The position numbers and the translations under genes were made by a program. This document shows, piece by piece, positions 34,824 to 43,787 of a stretch of DNA of 64,000 nucleotides (position 1 is its first letter; each line of letters opens with the position of its first letter). Source of the stretch: Hygrocybe punicea (lineage: Eukaryota; Basidiomycota; Agaricomycetes; Agaricales; Hygrophoraceae). The notes under the pieces are model-generated. The model did not search any database, had not been told where the DNA came from, and saw only the letters and a program-made list of their open reading frames with translations. The stretch is taken from contig OY744472.1 of assembly GCA_963556145.1 (NCBI GenBank), positions 2,232,001 to 2,296,000 on the forward strand, written 5' to 3'.

Positions 34824-36491
34824 TGTTACATTTCCAACTCCGCTTCCAACCCCGATGCCCATTCCGATACCCACCATGACAATTCTGCACTGCACACCTT
34901 CCTTTTTCATTTCTTTTTGTCCTTTGTCTTCCTTTCAACGTCATTGTTTCTTCATTTGGACATCCTTGTATTTTCTTATTCTTGTTCTTTTTTTGTCCCT
35001 TCTTATAGAACAATCCAGACCGACCATGGACATATCCCACGTGACCTTGTTGTACCCGAATAGTCTCCTTGCCGATGGACATCACCGACATTGTCTTTTC
35101 CCTTCGATATCTTGTTTACGCTATCCCACGACAAACCGATCACAATGGCTGTACTCCCGACACAGCTCATTACCGTAATTGTTGTTGGCAGCATTGCCAT
35201 CACCTTCCTGATCGGTTTCTACCTTGTTATGATCTATCTTTGGCATCGGCACCGAAACCCTTCTGCCATTGATACTTCTGACTTCCACCTCGACAATATA
35301 TCGACACGTAATTGACAATTGCCATTCTTGGATATTTGGTTTCCATATTCATACCCTGTGCCTACCATTATCCTCCCTGACGATCTGACGACATTCCTCA
35401 CCTGCATGCATGCCCTGAACAATCCTCGATCACAGGACATTTCACTGTTCCCTCCAATCCGATCATTGCCGAAGCACATACCTTCAGACTTCGACCACAG
35501 ACCATACGACTTCCCAATACAGTGACCCGACCCCTATCATTTATTGTTCATATGACACCGCTTCAATGCAGTACCTGACGACTTGTTCCCACAGCTTGTC
35601 ACTCATGCCATGACTCGAAACCTGGACCCACATTCATTTAACCTTTTCCATCTATAACCTTGATATCTCCCACACTCGTTTACAACAATGCCCTTTCTTG
35701 GACGAATACCGACATCAGGTGGACTGCATTGTTCCACAGACAGGACAAGACATTGCTCCTCGATACATCATCGACACAGACATCATCATCTGGTACAGCT
35801 TATGCTGTTCACATGTCTGACCTCGACTATCCCACCATCCTAGTTGGTTTTCCCTCCATACATTCCTTTGTTTTCCTTTATACCGACCTTGTCGCTATGT
35901 CCCCCACTACCTCAAGACACTCTCATCACCAATCCTACACTGGACGATACCCATCTTCGACCTGACCGTGCAATGCACTTGCCAGACTGCGCACTTGCCT
36001 GTTACAGCAAGTGTAGACCCCGAATGGGCAATTCTGCACATCACATGATCCAATGACAAATCATCCGAGTCATCCGGACCCCCTCTATTCCTCAATGACA
36101 CCTGGGCCTCCAGTTGGATCGCGAGAACATCGACATGAGGACGCCTCATGTCCACCTCATGGTGAAAACATGGTGTAGTTGGACATGTTGTAGCTTCATG
36201 GTTGGATTCCCATTTACCTCCCCTCAAGTCCATTCACTATATCTACTGTCCTTGTTGTTGGTTCGGACTTTTTCTTCTTTCCTTTCCTTACGTTTAGTCT
36301 GGTTCTTGGGGCAGACTCATCTTGTTTTGGGTAACCCCCACGGCTCGCAATGACACTAGACCTTGACCCCCCCTGTTAGCAGTGTTGTCTTAGCTGTAAG
36401 CAACAATGAAAGCTGCTGTTCTCCCCTCTGGAAGCCGATCCCCTGTTCAGTTGATTGTTGCCGGAGCCCGCTGCAGAAGCGATCCGTAACA
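34824..36491 (+). mobile_element. Solo LTR of the array family
   Basis: 1,668 bp, TGTTACA...GTAACA, about 90% identical by eye to the array LTRs. Direct 5-bp TSD GTGGC (34819-34823, 36492-36496) shows a complete insertion later reduced to one LTR by homologous recombination. Serves as the outgroup that polarises the array variants. Confidence 0.88.
35145..35315 (+). CDS. LTR-encoded 56-residue membrane protein (solo LTR copy)
   Basis: Same length and frame as in the array LTRs. Amino-acid differences are Lys to Thr, two Ile to Val and one Ile to Leu; about six further codons differ silently. The hydrophobic segment, the HRHR motif and the C-terminus are kept. Confidence 0.45.
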   Translation: MAVLPTQLITVIVVGSIAITFLIGFYLVMIYLWHRHRNPSAIDTSDFHLDNISTRN

Positions 36492-36541
36492 GTGGCGCCC
36501 GTACCCGTGGAACCCATACCCGCCGTGATCCATCCTAACAA

Positions 36542-36596
36542 TCTTGCGAAGAACGGGGCCACGTCAATTGACGTGCTCTGTCTGTTTTCGCGAGGT
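36542..36596. repeat. Hairpin repeat copy
   Basis: Core CGTCAATTGACG at 36562-36573, right arm TTTTCGCGAGGT, left arm TCTTGCGAAGA. Confidence 0.7.
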
Positions 36597-36642
36597 TGGG
36601 TTGGGGCCAGGGACATTCCATCGGCGTCTGCACATGCTACCT

Positions 36643-36698
36643 ACCTCGCGAAGAATGGGGACGCGTCAATTGACGTGCTCCGTCTGTTTTCGCGAGGT
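36643..36698. repeat. Hairpin repeat copy
   Basis: Arms ACCTCGCGAAGA and TTTTCGCGAGGT, core CGTCAATTGACG at 36664-36675. Direct neighbour of the previous copy, about 100 bp apart. Confidence 0.75.
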
Positions 36699-36711
36699 TG
36701 GATGGGGCCGG

Positions 36712-38450
36712 TGGAGTGGTCCCGAGGGACCTCTCGGGATCAGGGACGGAATCGCATGGAAAGGTCAAGGTGGATGGGATAGAGAACTGTCTACTACATC
36801 CAGAACTGGCTACTGACTAAGGTCCAGGTCACGTGACACGACAGGCACCACTACTACAAGTGCCCCTCCTCTCTGTAGCGACGCCCTCGTCGCCAGCAAA
36901 AGACAAGCAAAACAAAAGAACAGAAGCAGGCTGAGGAGACTGAAAGGACAAAAAGAAAAGCAGGAAACAGAAAGGGAATGCAAAGCATGCAAAGAAAAGC
37001 AGGTGTAAACTAGTCTACCCCAGATGGATCTAATAATGGTGGGTCATGGTGAAAAAAAGGTGTAGAAATAGTGGTATGATATAGAGAAGGAAGCGGAATG
37101 AGACAGCATGGGGTGGGTGGGTGGTTGGTTGGCCACGGGTGGACGCGAGGGGATGCGGGGTCGTCATACGATGCGTGGGCGAGGCCGCGAACTCGAACGC
37201 TTGGGGTACGGCCGTTGTGGTATGTCGCGTGGGTGGGGCCATGGCCGTGGGGGCAGGGCGGATGGATTCGCGTCGTTGAGTACGCGGTTGGGTGTCGTCG
37301 TATCGCAGGGATGGGCCGTTGTGGTGGTGCGTGGACTCGTGAGGGTGTGGAACGTGGGGCCGTGTGTGTATAAACGGGGTATGGAGGGGCGGGGTGTACC
37401 GCTCGCGTTGGGTGGACTTTGTTGCCCGGTTCCTGCGTGGGGGCGTTTGATCGCATTGGGAATGGGCGTATGGGGCCATAAAACGAGTCGGCGTGGGTCC
37501 GGGGAGTTCGTGGGTGCATGGTACATCGTCGTATTTCATGGGGTGAGGCTGGACGCGTTGTCCGTGCGGGTACGGGCCGGTGGGTGGGTACGGAGACGGC
37601 AGGCGCGAGGGAGTGGATGCGAGCATGTTGTGCTGTGCCCATTGGATCGAGGAAGTGGGTACCGGTGCGGGCGAGAAGCGTTAGTTGGTACGATGACGTG
37701 GCGGTTGGACGACGCGGCAGGGGATGGGTGGGCGTGACAACAGTGTTGGTGAGGATGGCGCAGGTGAATACAGGGTGGGTAGAGCTGCCGGACGGACGCG
37801 GGGGGGTTTTGAGCGTCTGTGTATCCAGTAGTGAGCCTGTGGGCGTCCGAATGAAAAATGGTGAGTCGAAAACGGGGATGACGATGTCGAGGGCACGTCT
37901 TGCTGCGCGACGGCGTTGTTGGATACATCGTCCGGCTCGGCAACCTCGTGGGGGTCTTCTAAGGAGGGTGGGGTGCCGTGGTTGGGCGTGGTTGGTCGGG
38001 TTTTTGGTGGGCGAAGCTGGTGACGTGGCTGCATGAGGTGGCTGTGCGGAATGGTGAGGATGGACAAAAAGTCGTGAAGATGGTCGCGGGGCATGTAGAA
38101 TGATGCGGACGTATCGCTGGGGCCATCGGAGATTGTTTTTTGTAGTGTTTTGCATGAGTGTGCTGCGTGGAATCGTGCGGTTGGGCTCTCGGGGGGGTAC
38201 TCTGTGCTTGAAAATCTCTGTTGCTGTAGTCAAAAAGGGTCTGTGCGAGTGGAATGTTGTGGTCTCCGGTGGCATGGCTCGAATTGCGCTCTCATCACCA
38301 CGATGGAGTGGTCCCGAGGGACCTCTCAGGATCAGGGATGGAATCGCACGGAAAGGTCAAGGTGGATGGGATAGAGAACTGTCTACTACATCCAGAACTG
38401 GCTACTGACTAAGGTCCAGGTCACGTGACATGACAGGCACCACTACTACA
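36712..38450. mobile_element. TRIM-like small LTR element
   Basis: Direct repeats of exactly 147 bp (36712-36858 and 38304-38450), each starting TGGAGTGGTCCCGAGG and ending CTACTACA, are flanked by CCGG (36708-36711, 38451-38454), a 4-bp TSD. The two LTRs differ at about five sites, all transitions. The 1,445-bp interior is G/T-rich on this strand and has no retroviral domains. A minus-strand frame of 421 codons (38275-37010) runs through it but is Pro/His/Arg/Thr-rich and probably a composition artefact. Confidence 0.7.
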
Positions 38451-38457
38451 CCGGGGA

Positions 38458-38790
38458 CTTGCCATGGCCCAATTGACGCGGCCGGGGCGTGTTCGCAAGG
38501 TGGCATGAGGTTGGATGGGGCCAGGGACATTCCATGGGTGTCCGCGCGTGCTGACGACCTCGCGAAGAATGGGGCACGTCAATTGACGTGCTCTGTCTGT
38601 TTTCGCGAGGTTGGATGGGGCTGGGGACTTGCCATGGCCCAATTGACATGGCCGGGGCATGTTCGCGAGGTGGGTCTTCGTCGTCGCCTTGTCCATTCCC
38701 CTCGTTAGCCGATGTCGTTGGGACTGGATTTGGGGACGTACCTGGGCCAGTAGGTGGGCGCACCACCCTCCCAGCCTTCAACTCCCCGTC
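38458..38790 (-). repeat. Hairpin-bearing repeat module, including hairpins at 38464-38501, 38557-38611, 38631-38671
   Basis: Three hairpin units in a row. The middle one is complete (arms ACCTCGCGAAG / TTTTCGCGAGGT, core at 38577-38588); the outer two have CCAATTGAC(G/A) half-cores. On the minus strand the region continues upstream into the mini-gene exon reading GELKAGRVVRPPTGPG with a donor-like GTACGTC at about 38739. Same module as in hAT-1 and at 42.8 and 44.0 kb. Confidence 0.6.
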
Positions 38791-39400
38791 GTCGTCGTCG
38801 TCGTGTTGGTGTTGGTGTTGTAAGTGGTGGTGGAGGTGACAATGGTCACGATCATCCACGTTTGACGCGGCAGGTGGCTGCTGCCACCGGTGTTGCTCTG
38901 CTGCTGCTGCTGCTGTTGCGGTTGCTGTTGCTGGGGATCATTTGGCCGTCGTCGTCATCGTCGCTGTCGTCATCGTCAGGGTGGTGGCATTGGTGGTGTT
39001 GCCACTGCTGCTGCTGCCGCTGCTGCCATCGATTCACTCCAACTCACATTGGAACGCGAGGGAGGTTGTTGGGTGGAGTTGACCGTGGGCGCCTTCTTTA
39101 TGCGGTCAAGGTGGGCCACAGGGGACTGTTCTATGTAAGAAAATGTCAGTAAAATATAGTATGAAGCCGTTACTTACCGTGGTTGTTGAGTAACGTTAAT
39201 GTTGAGTCGAAATTGGGGTGTCGCACGAGTATGTTTAAGGTCACATGACCTAAGTTCACGCGACTGCATAGAAAAAAATGTGAAAAATTAAGTATCTAAA
39301 TGAGTATCTATGTAGGTAACTATACATTACAGTTCGCAGTTTGAACCATGTTTGAACGCGGTTTGAACCACATGTCAGTGCCAGAACCGCAAACCTAACC
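38791..39400. other. hAT-2 interior with CTG/GTC simple repeats
   Basis: Trinucleotide-like runs (TGCTGCTGCTG near 38900, GTCGTCGTC near 38790 and 38950) and no convincing gene. The right end holds GGTTTGAACC-type subterminal repeats. Confidence 0.4.
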
Positions 39401-39507
39401 AGCGGTTCGGTTCAGCCAAATGGCTGAACCAGGTTCGGATCAGTTCAGAACCGAACTTCGGCATCACTAGCTGAGTTACAACTGTAACTTACCTTTCAAC
39501 AAGCACC

Positions 39508-40593
39508 ATGCCGCCTCACACCATCTCCCAAGATCTCAAGGTGCGGATCCCAACCCTCTACTACCGTGGCTACAAACCCAAGGAGATCTGTGATCTTCTT
39601 GGGGTTGGCAAGTCACTCATTTACAAGACTCTCCAGTACCATCAGATATATGGCCTCACATACAATCCTCATGCCCAACTAGCTGCGCATCGGTGCATTC
39701 TTACATCTCTCGACATCGGGTTCATCCATTTACTTCTTTTGCATCACCACACACTATACCTTGATGAACTGCAACTCGAACTCCAAGTCCAACGCAACGT
39801 GTTTGTATCTCTCACGACTATCATGTGCACCCTTCGCCGGCTCCACTTTTCAAACAAGCATGTATCCGTTCAAGCCCTTGAACGGAACGACCTCCAACGT
39901 GCAATCTTCATGAATCAGATTGGGGCCGAGGTTCCGGACCCCGCTATGTTGATGTCCACCAATGAGAGTGCCATCAATGATCAGGTCTACAGCAGGCAGT
40001 ATGGTTGGTCATTGGTTGGAGCTCGGTGCGTGCAACGACAGGCCTTCGTATGTAGACAATGGTATTCCATCCTACCAGTCCTCACGCTGGATGGGATCAT
40101 TGCATATGATCTCATTGAGGGCTCAGTGACTGGAGAGCAGTTCATTCACTTTCTTCGTGAGATGGTTGTATGTATTTTTCATTCCTGCTACTCTACAAAT
40201 ACTGATGCCTTTATCCAGATACCTCTCACCAATCTGTATCCCAGGCCACGGAGTGTTCTTGTCCTCGATAACTGCAACATCCACCACGCAGAAGAGGTCA
40301 GAGAGCTTGTGGAGGTCAAAGCACGTATGTCCTCCCTTTGATGTGAAGTTGATACTCTAACATGTGTTCTAGGCTGCCGACTAATATATCTGCCCCCATA
40401 CTCCCCTGACTACAACCCTATTGAACTCGCCTTCTCGTCAATCAAGTCTTACCTCTGTCGTCATTCAGATGACTGCGGCCTTTTCAATATTGTTAGTGCA
40501 ATGGATACTATAACGCCGGAGAAGGCTGCGGGATGGTTGGTCGTCTGGTTACATGTAATTTCCGCATCACTAGCTTTTGTATGTCCTGTATAG
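39508..40593 (+). pseudogene. Tc1/mariner-type DDE transposase of TE-C, decayed
   Basis: Exons 39508-40167, 40219-40324 and 40373-40593. N-terminal helix-turn-helix (YRGYKPKEICDLLGVGKSLIYK, residues about 20-42). The catalytic domain has IIAYDLIEGSVTGEQFIHFL, VLVLDNCNIHH (second Asp present) and LPPYSPDYNPIELAFS (third acidic residue present). The first catalytic position, TDE in the family, is TNE here (MSTNESAINDQ), which should abolish metal binding. The expected C-terminal AGW(F)...SGY(M) appears only after a frame shift near 40535. So the protein is most likely inactive, although most of the frame is intact. It cuts and pastes elements of its own family when functional. Confidence 0.75.
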
Positions 40594-40688
40594 TTTGTCA
40601 TGCAATCTCATTGTATTCGAGTTGGGCAAATGTTTATATGGTGCGAATATGCACAAAGTCCTTGAGATATGGTAGCTACATGTAAATA

Positions 40689-42235
40689 CTAGGTAGCCCA
40701 TGCCAGCATGTCTTCTTCTCCTTCCCTCAGTGGAGCATGGAAACCTGGTGGTATGGGGACGAGGACCTTGAGTTGCTGATTGTAATACCATGTACGGCGG
40801 TCATCTGCTGTCTGATCACCAGGGGTCATCACAGGTCCAAACCAGGTACAGGCACCACCATCTTCCCATCTGTACTCGTACCGGATAATGTTATCTTGGG
40901 ATGGAACCGGAGTAGCAGCACAAGCAGCCGGACGGGGTGCTGGTTGATCATCAACTGATAGAGAATGGCGACCGGATCTCACAGCTAGATGCTGCCTCTT
41001 CTGGATCCATTTCCAGCTAGCACAACCTGCTCTCAACTGCATTGCATCCCCTTTTGATAACCCAAGTTCTGTGAGGTCAGAGACCTTGAGTGAACCAATG
41101 ATGTCTGGCCCATAATCTTCACGACTTAGGGCAGCCTCATGGTCGCACGCAGTTGGCACTCCGAGATGATCCCGAGCGTAAACCAGGTATTTGTAAAGAT
41201 CACCAATTTCGGGTTTGACAGGCGACATGAATGGAGACAGATCAAGGGAGCGCTTGCGCTTGGGAGTGGAGGGCTTGGGGGCAAGCACACCCACAACCGT
41301 GGTCATCAATTGTGTGAATAGGGAGAACTGACGGTCCTGATCTGAAGCTGGCATTGATGTCTGTGCCTTCTGTTGGGCTGGGAATAAGGTAGCACCGCGA
41401 TTTGCAGGATCGAAAGCTGCAGTGTTGGGGGGGGGGTGAGAATAGTAGCCTTGCCGTCGTGCTATACAAGCTCAGTTCTATTGTTTGTGTAACTTAGGGG
41501 ATGGAACTTACCAGAGCAATGGCCCACTGATGCATCATGAATGGAGTAAGTGGGAGTTCAGTGTTGTCAGCACAAATGTAGACATAGTGTCCTGGCTTGT
41601 TGTCGTTCCCGTACTTCTTTTCAAGCAAGCTGCGAAACCACACCAATGCAAGATCTAAGGATGTAGTGCCTTCTGGTATAGCTGCTGGGTCTGGATCTTG
41701 TAGGTTGTCATTGTCGACTACAACATCCAGCTGTATGTATCTGGCGTCAGAAAGGATCTGCAAACACGCTGGTGCTTACATCGACAGGGCATTTCTTTTT
41801 CATGTCGTTGATATCAATAATGATGTTGACTTTGTCATACTGATTATCGTTGATTTTTGCTACAAACTCTTGGTATTCAGACTCCTTCTCCACATCTAGT
41901 GCATCTGCTTTCCTGTGCTAGAGTAAACCAAGTTTGTAGAGGTAAAAGGAAAATACCTATGGTCGACCAGGATGGTAATACTTGAACTTGTAGTGTTGCT
42001 GATCCGAGATCTTCCACTTCGTTTCACCAAACCATTTTAGCATAGCTCGCATACAATGCACATAATTGTCTGGTAGACACGCGAAGACAAGTTCTTTGCT
42101 GAGTATGTCGCGCTTGGACTTGATGGCAGGTTGCTTGCCAATCTTGGGAATGGCCAGCGTATGTCGGATGAGCTGTATCGAGAGATTGGCGCAGTAGTCT
42201 TCTGAATCATCGTCAGACCCATCAGAGTCAACCAT
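40689..42235 (-). pseudogene. TE-C second gene, unknown function
   Basis: Minus-strand gene convergent with the transposase. Likely exons: 42235 to about 41957, about 41917-41780, 41757-41512, 41461-40689. Motifs: KWFGETKWKISDQQH, a segment with ICADNTELPLTPFMMHQWAIAL, then HDGKATILTPP...FDPANRG, and a small SAM-like helical stretch (IGSLKVSDLTELGLSKGDAMQL). I recall similar transposon-linked proteins of Agaricomycetes but not their function. A run of ten C residues (minus strand, about 41427-41436) puts the HDGKATILTPP part out of frame with FDPANRG, and a stop precedes the first intron, so this copy is broken. It might be an accessory DNA-binding protein. Confidence 0.5.
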
Positions 42236-42239
42236 GGTC

Positions 42240-42387
42240 TAATGAAAACTTGTAGTGTACCACAATTGTAACTCAGCGTGTCTAATAGCTGGCAGCGGAG
42301 TTGCGCCACAATGAAACTTTTCTCAAATTCCGCATAGATATGAAATCAGCTGTAAGTCAGACTAAGTAAACCCGTGTTTTCCTGATG
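42240..42387. repeat. TE-C right TIR (uninterrupted)
   Basis: Reverse complement of the left TIR. It contains the unoccupied target of hAT-2 (TAACTCAGCGTGTC near 42270) and of the 2.2-kb insertion. Confidence 0.75.
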
Positions 42388-42810
42388 GACTCGGAGCCCA
42401 CCATAGATCTATCATTTGCTTTGCTGGCAGACTTTCCCCATGAACTGAAGCGCGCTATCATGACTTTCACCTTCATTCTGCAGATGGAGGAGCGCTATTC
42501 CACGAACGACTTGGAAGAAATGGCGAGATGTGTTTGCAATTATCCACTTTACGAGTGGGACAAAGTGCGCTGTTGGGTGACTGCACTCGTAAGCCCTTCA
42601 AAATGCTTATGGATTTGTATTTTACAACATCCTCAGCTCGATCTCGGTCTGTGCATCCCGGACCCACCTTATGTTATGACGTTCCACGTGCACTTTTATT
42701 ATTTGCACAATAAACACTGCGCGTTTGCGCGATTTCAGGTATCTTTTTTTTCTCTTGCCTTCTCCTGCCCCCCTACCCTTCCCCACCACCCCCGCTCTAC
42801 TCACAAGGCA

Positions 42811-43024
42811 ATGGCGGGCGATGGAGAGCAAGCCGGGAGGGTGGTGCGCCCACATACCAGCACAGGTAAGTCACCTCACCATCTGGCTTCTACTAACAAC
42901 AACCACTATGACCAGGGCCACCAGGCGATGTCGGCATCACTGGAAACAGTGACAACGAGGATGAACTGGAGCAAGAGCAACAGTTGGGGAATGAGGACAA
43001 CAAGTCCCCACCCTTCTCCCTGTA
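42811..43024 (+). other. Repeat-borne mini-gene, left arm (spliced frame, about 60 residues)
   Basis: ATG at 42811 opens MAGDGEQAGRVVRPHTSTG. A donor GTAAGT follows, and an intron ending ...TATGACCAG at about 42916 joins in frame to PPGDVGITGNSDNEDELEQ..., ending NKSPPFSL and TAG (about 43024). Consensus splice sites and a preserved frame suggest a once-coding unit. The mirror copy is on the minus strand of the right arm (about 44031-43820). Function unknown. Confidence 0.35.
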
Positions 43025-43060
43025 GCCCAGCCCCTCCACCGCCTCCCGAAACCAACCACC

Positions 43061-43115
43061 ACCTCGCGAATGGGTACGGCGGCGTCAATTGACGCGTGCA
43101 CGGCATTCGCAAGGT
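43061..43115. repeat. Hairpin repeat copy
   Basis: Arms ACCTCGCGAATG / CATTCGCAAGGT, core CGTCAATTGACG at 43083-43094. Confidence 0.75.
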
Positions 43116-43240
43116 GAACACAAGGCTGACAACAATGGACAGGGCAGGAACAGTGGGAAAGGGAATGAGGACAACAAGTCCCCATCCCTCTCCCTGCTGC
43201 CCAGCCCTCTGTCGCCTCCCCCGCCTCCCCCGCCCACCAC

Positions 43241-43295
43241 ACCTCACGAATGGGTATGGCCACGTCAATTGACGTGTGTACGACATTCACGAGGT
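43241..43295. repeat. Hairpin repeat copy
   Basis: Arms ACCTCACGAATG / CATTCACGAGGT with compensating changes in both arms (CAC / CAC); core at 43263-43274. Confidence 0.75.
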
Positions 43296-43573
43296 GTTCA
43301 GGCCACCCGCCCTTTCACAGAAGGTGCATATAAGTAGGTACTTTTCATTTTTTAAAATATACGTAGAGATTTGCAAAAGAAAAGAAAAAACAGGTATACC
43401 TACTGAAAAACTTGTGAAACGTAGACGCACATGTTCGCGAGATGGAGGCAGGGCTACAGGGAGAGGGGTGAGGCCTTGTTGTCCTCATTCCCCCCTCACT
43501 GTTGTTCTTGCCCCATCCAGCCTCGTTGTCGCTGTTTCCTTCGATGTCGATGTCCTCTCAAAAGCTGTGCACA

Positions 43574-43610
43574 CGTCAATTGACGCGGCCGTACCCATTC
43601 GTGAGGTGTG
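43574..43610. repeat. Hairpin repeat, half copy
   Basis: Core CGTCAATTGACG at 43574-43585 and right arm CATTCGTGAGGTG. The left arm is missing. Confidence 0.6.
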
Positions 43611-43732
43611 GTGGGCGGGGGAGGTGGGGGAGGCGACAGAGGGCTGGGCAGCAGGGAGAGGGATGGGGACTTGTTGTCCTCGTTCCCTTTCCCACTGTTC
43701 CTGCCCTGTCCATTGTCGTCAGCCTTGTGTTC

Positions 43733-43787
43733 ACCTCGCGAATGCCGTGCACGCGTCAATTGACGCCGCCGTACCCATTCGCGAGGT
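43733..43787. repeat. Hairpin repeat copy, near consensus
   Basis: ACCTCGCGAATG / CATTCGCGAGGT arms and core CGTCAATTGACG at 43754-43765. Confidence 0.8.

Larger units (their letters stand above)
34545..39469. mobile_element. Non-autonomous hAT-like transposon (hAT-2)
   Basis: Perfect 8-bp TSD GCTGAGTT (34537-34544, 39470-39477). TIR left TAGTGTTGCCGAAGTTCGGT, right the same with one mismatch (TAGTGATG). It spans 4,925 bp, about 1.5 kb once the solo LTR and the TRIM-like element are removed. Subterminal GGTTCGGTTCAGCC repeats occur at both ends. No transposase. The target is the left TIR of TE-C; the intact right TIR of TE-C shows the unoccupied sequence (42257-42300). Confidence 0.85.
32187..42387. 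mobile_element. Tc1/mariner-type DNA transposon (TE-C) with long TIRs, multiply invaded
   Basis: The left end CATCAGGAAAACACGGGTTT (32187) is repeated inverted at the right end (to 42387). The inverted match continues through CAGCTGATTTCATATC...GGCGCAACTC...CAGCTA...TTAGACACGCTGAGTT, but on the left it is interrupted by insertions at 32222-34446 and 34545-39469. Without these the element was about 3.0 kb. It carries a DDE transposase (plus) and a second gene (minus) pointing toward each other. I could not define a TSD. The right end touches the ATG of the ankyrin gene at 42385, so insertion was in that gene's 5' region. Confidence 0.7.

Noticed and set aside
36492..36510. TGGCGCC after the solo LTR as a tRNA primer-binding site
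   Set aside because: The first five bases (GTGGC) are the target-site duplication, also found just before the LTR, so this is target sequence and the LTR is solo.
37010..38275. 421-codon open frame on the minus strand inside the TRIM-like element
   Set aside because: The strand is strongly G/T-biased, the protein is Pro/Thr/His/Arg-rich without any domain, and other frames of the same stretch are also long. Composition explains it.
36542..38671. Regularly spaced hairpin repeats as a CRISPR-like array
   Set aside because: The genome is clearly eukaryotic, spacing is irregular, the 'spacers' are themselves repeats, and there are no cas genes.
42385..43092. 235-codon ORF as one protein
   Set aside because: Its first 70 codons are the ankyrin gene exon; the 48-nt intron is read through in frame and the rest is the inverted-repeat element.
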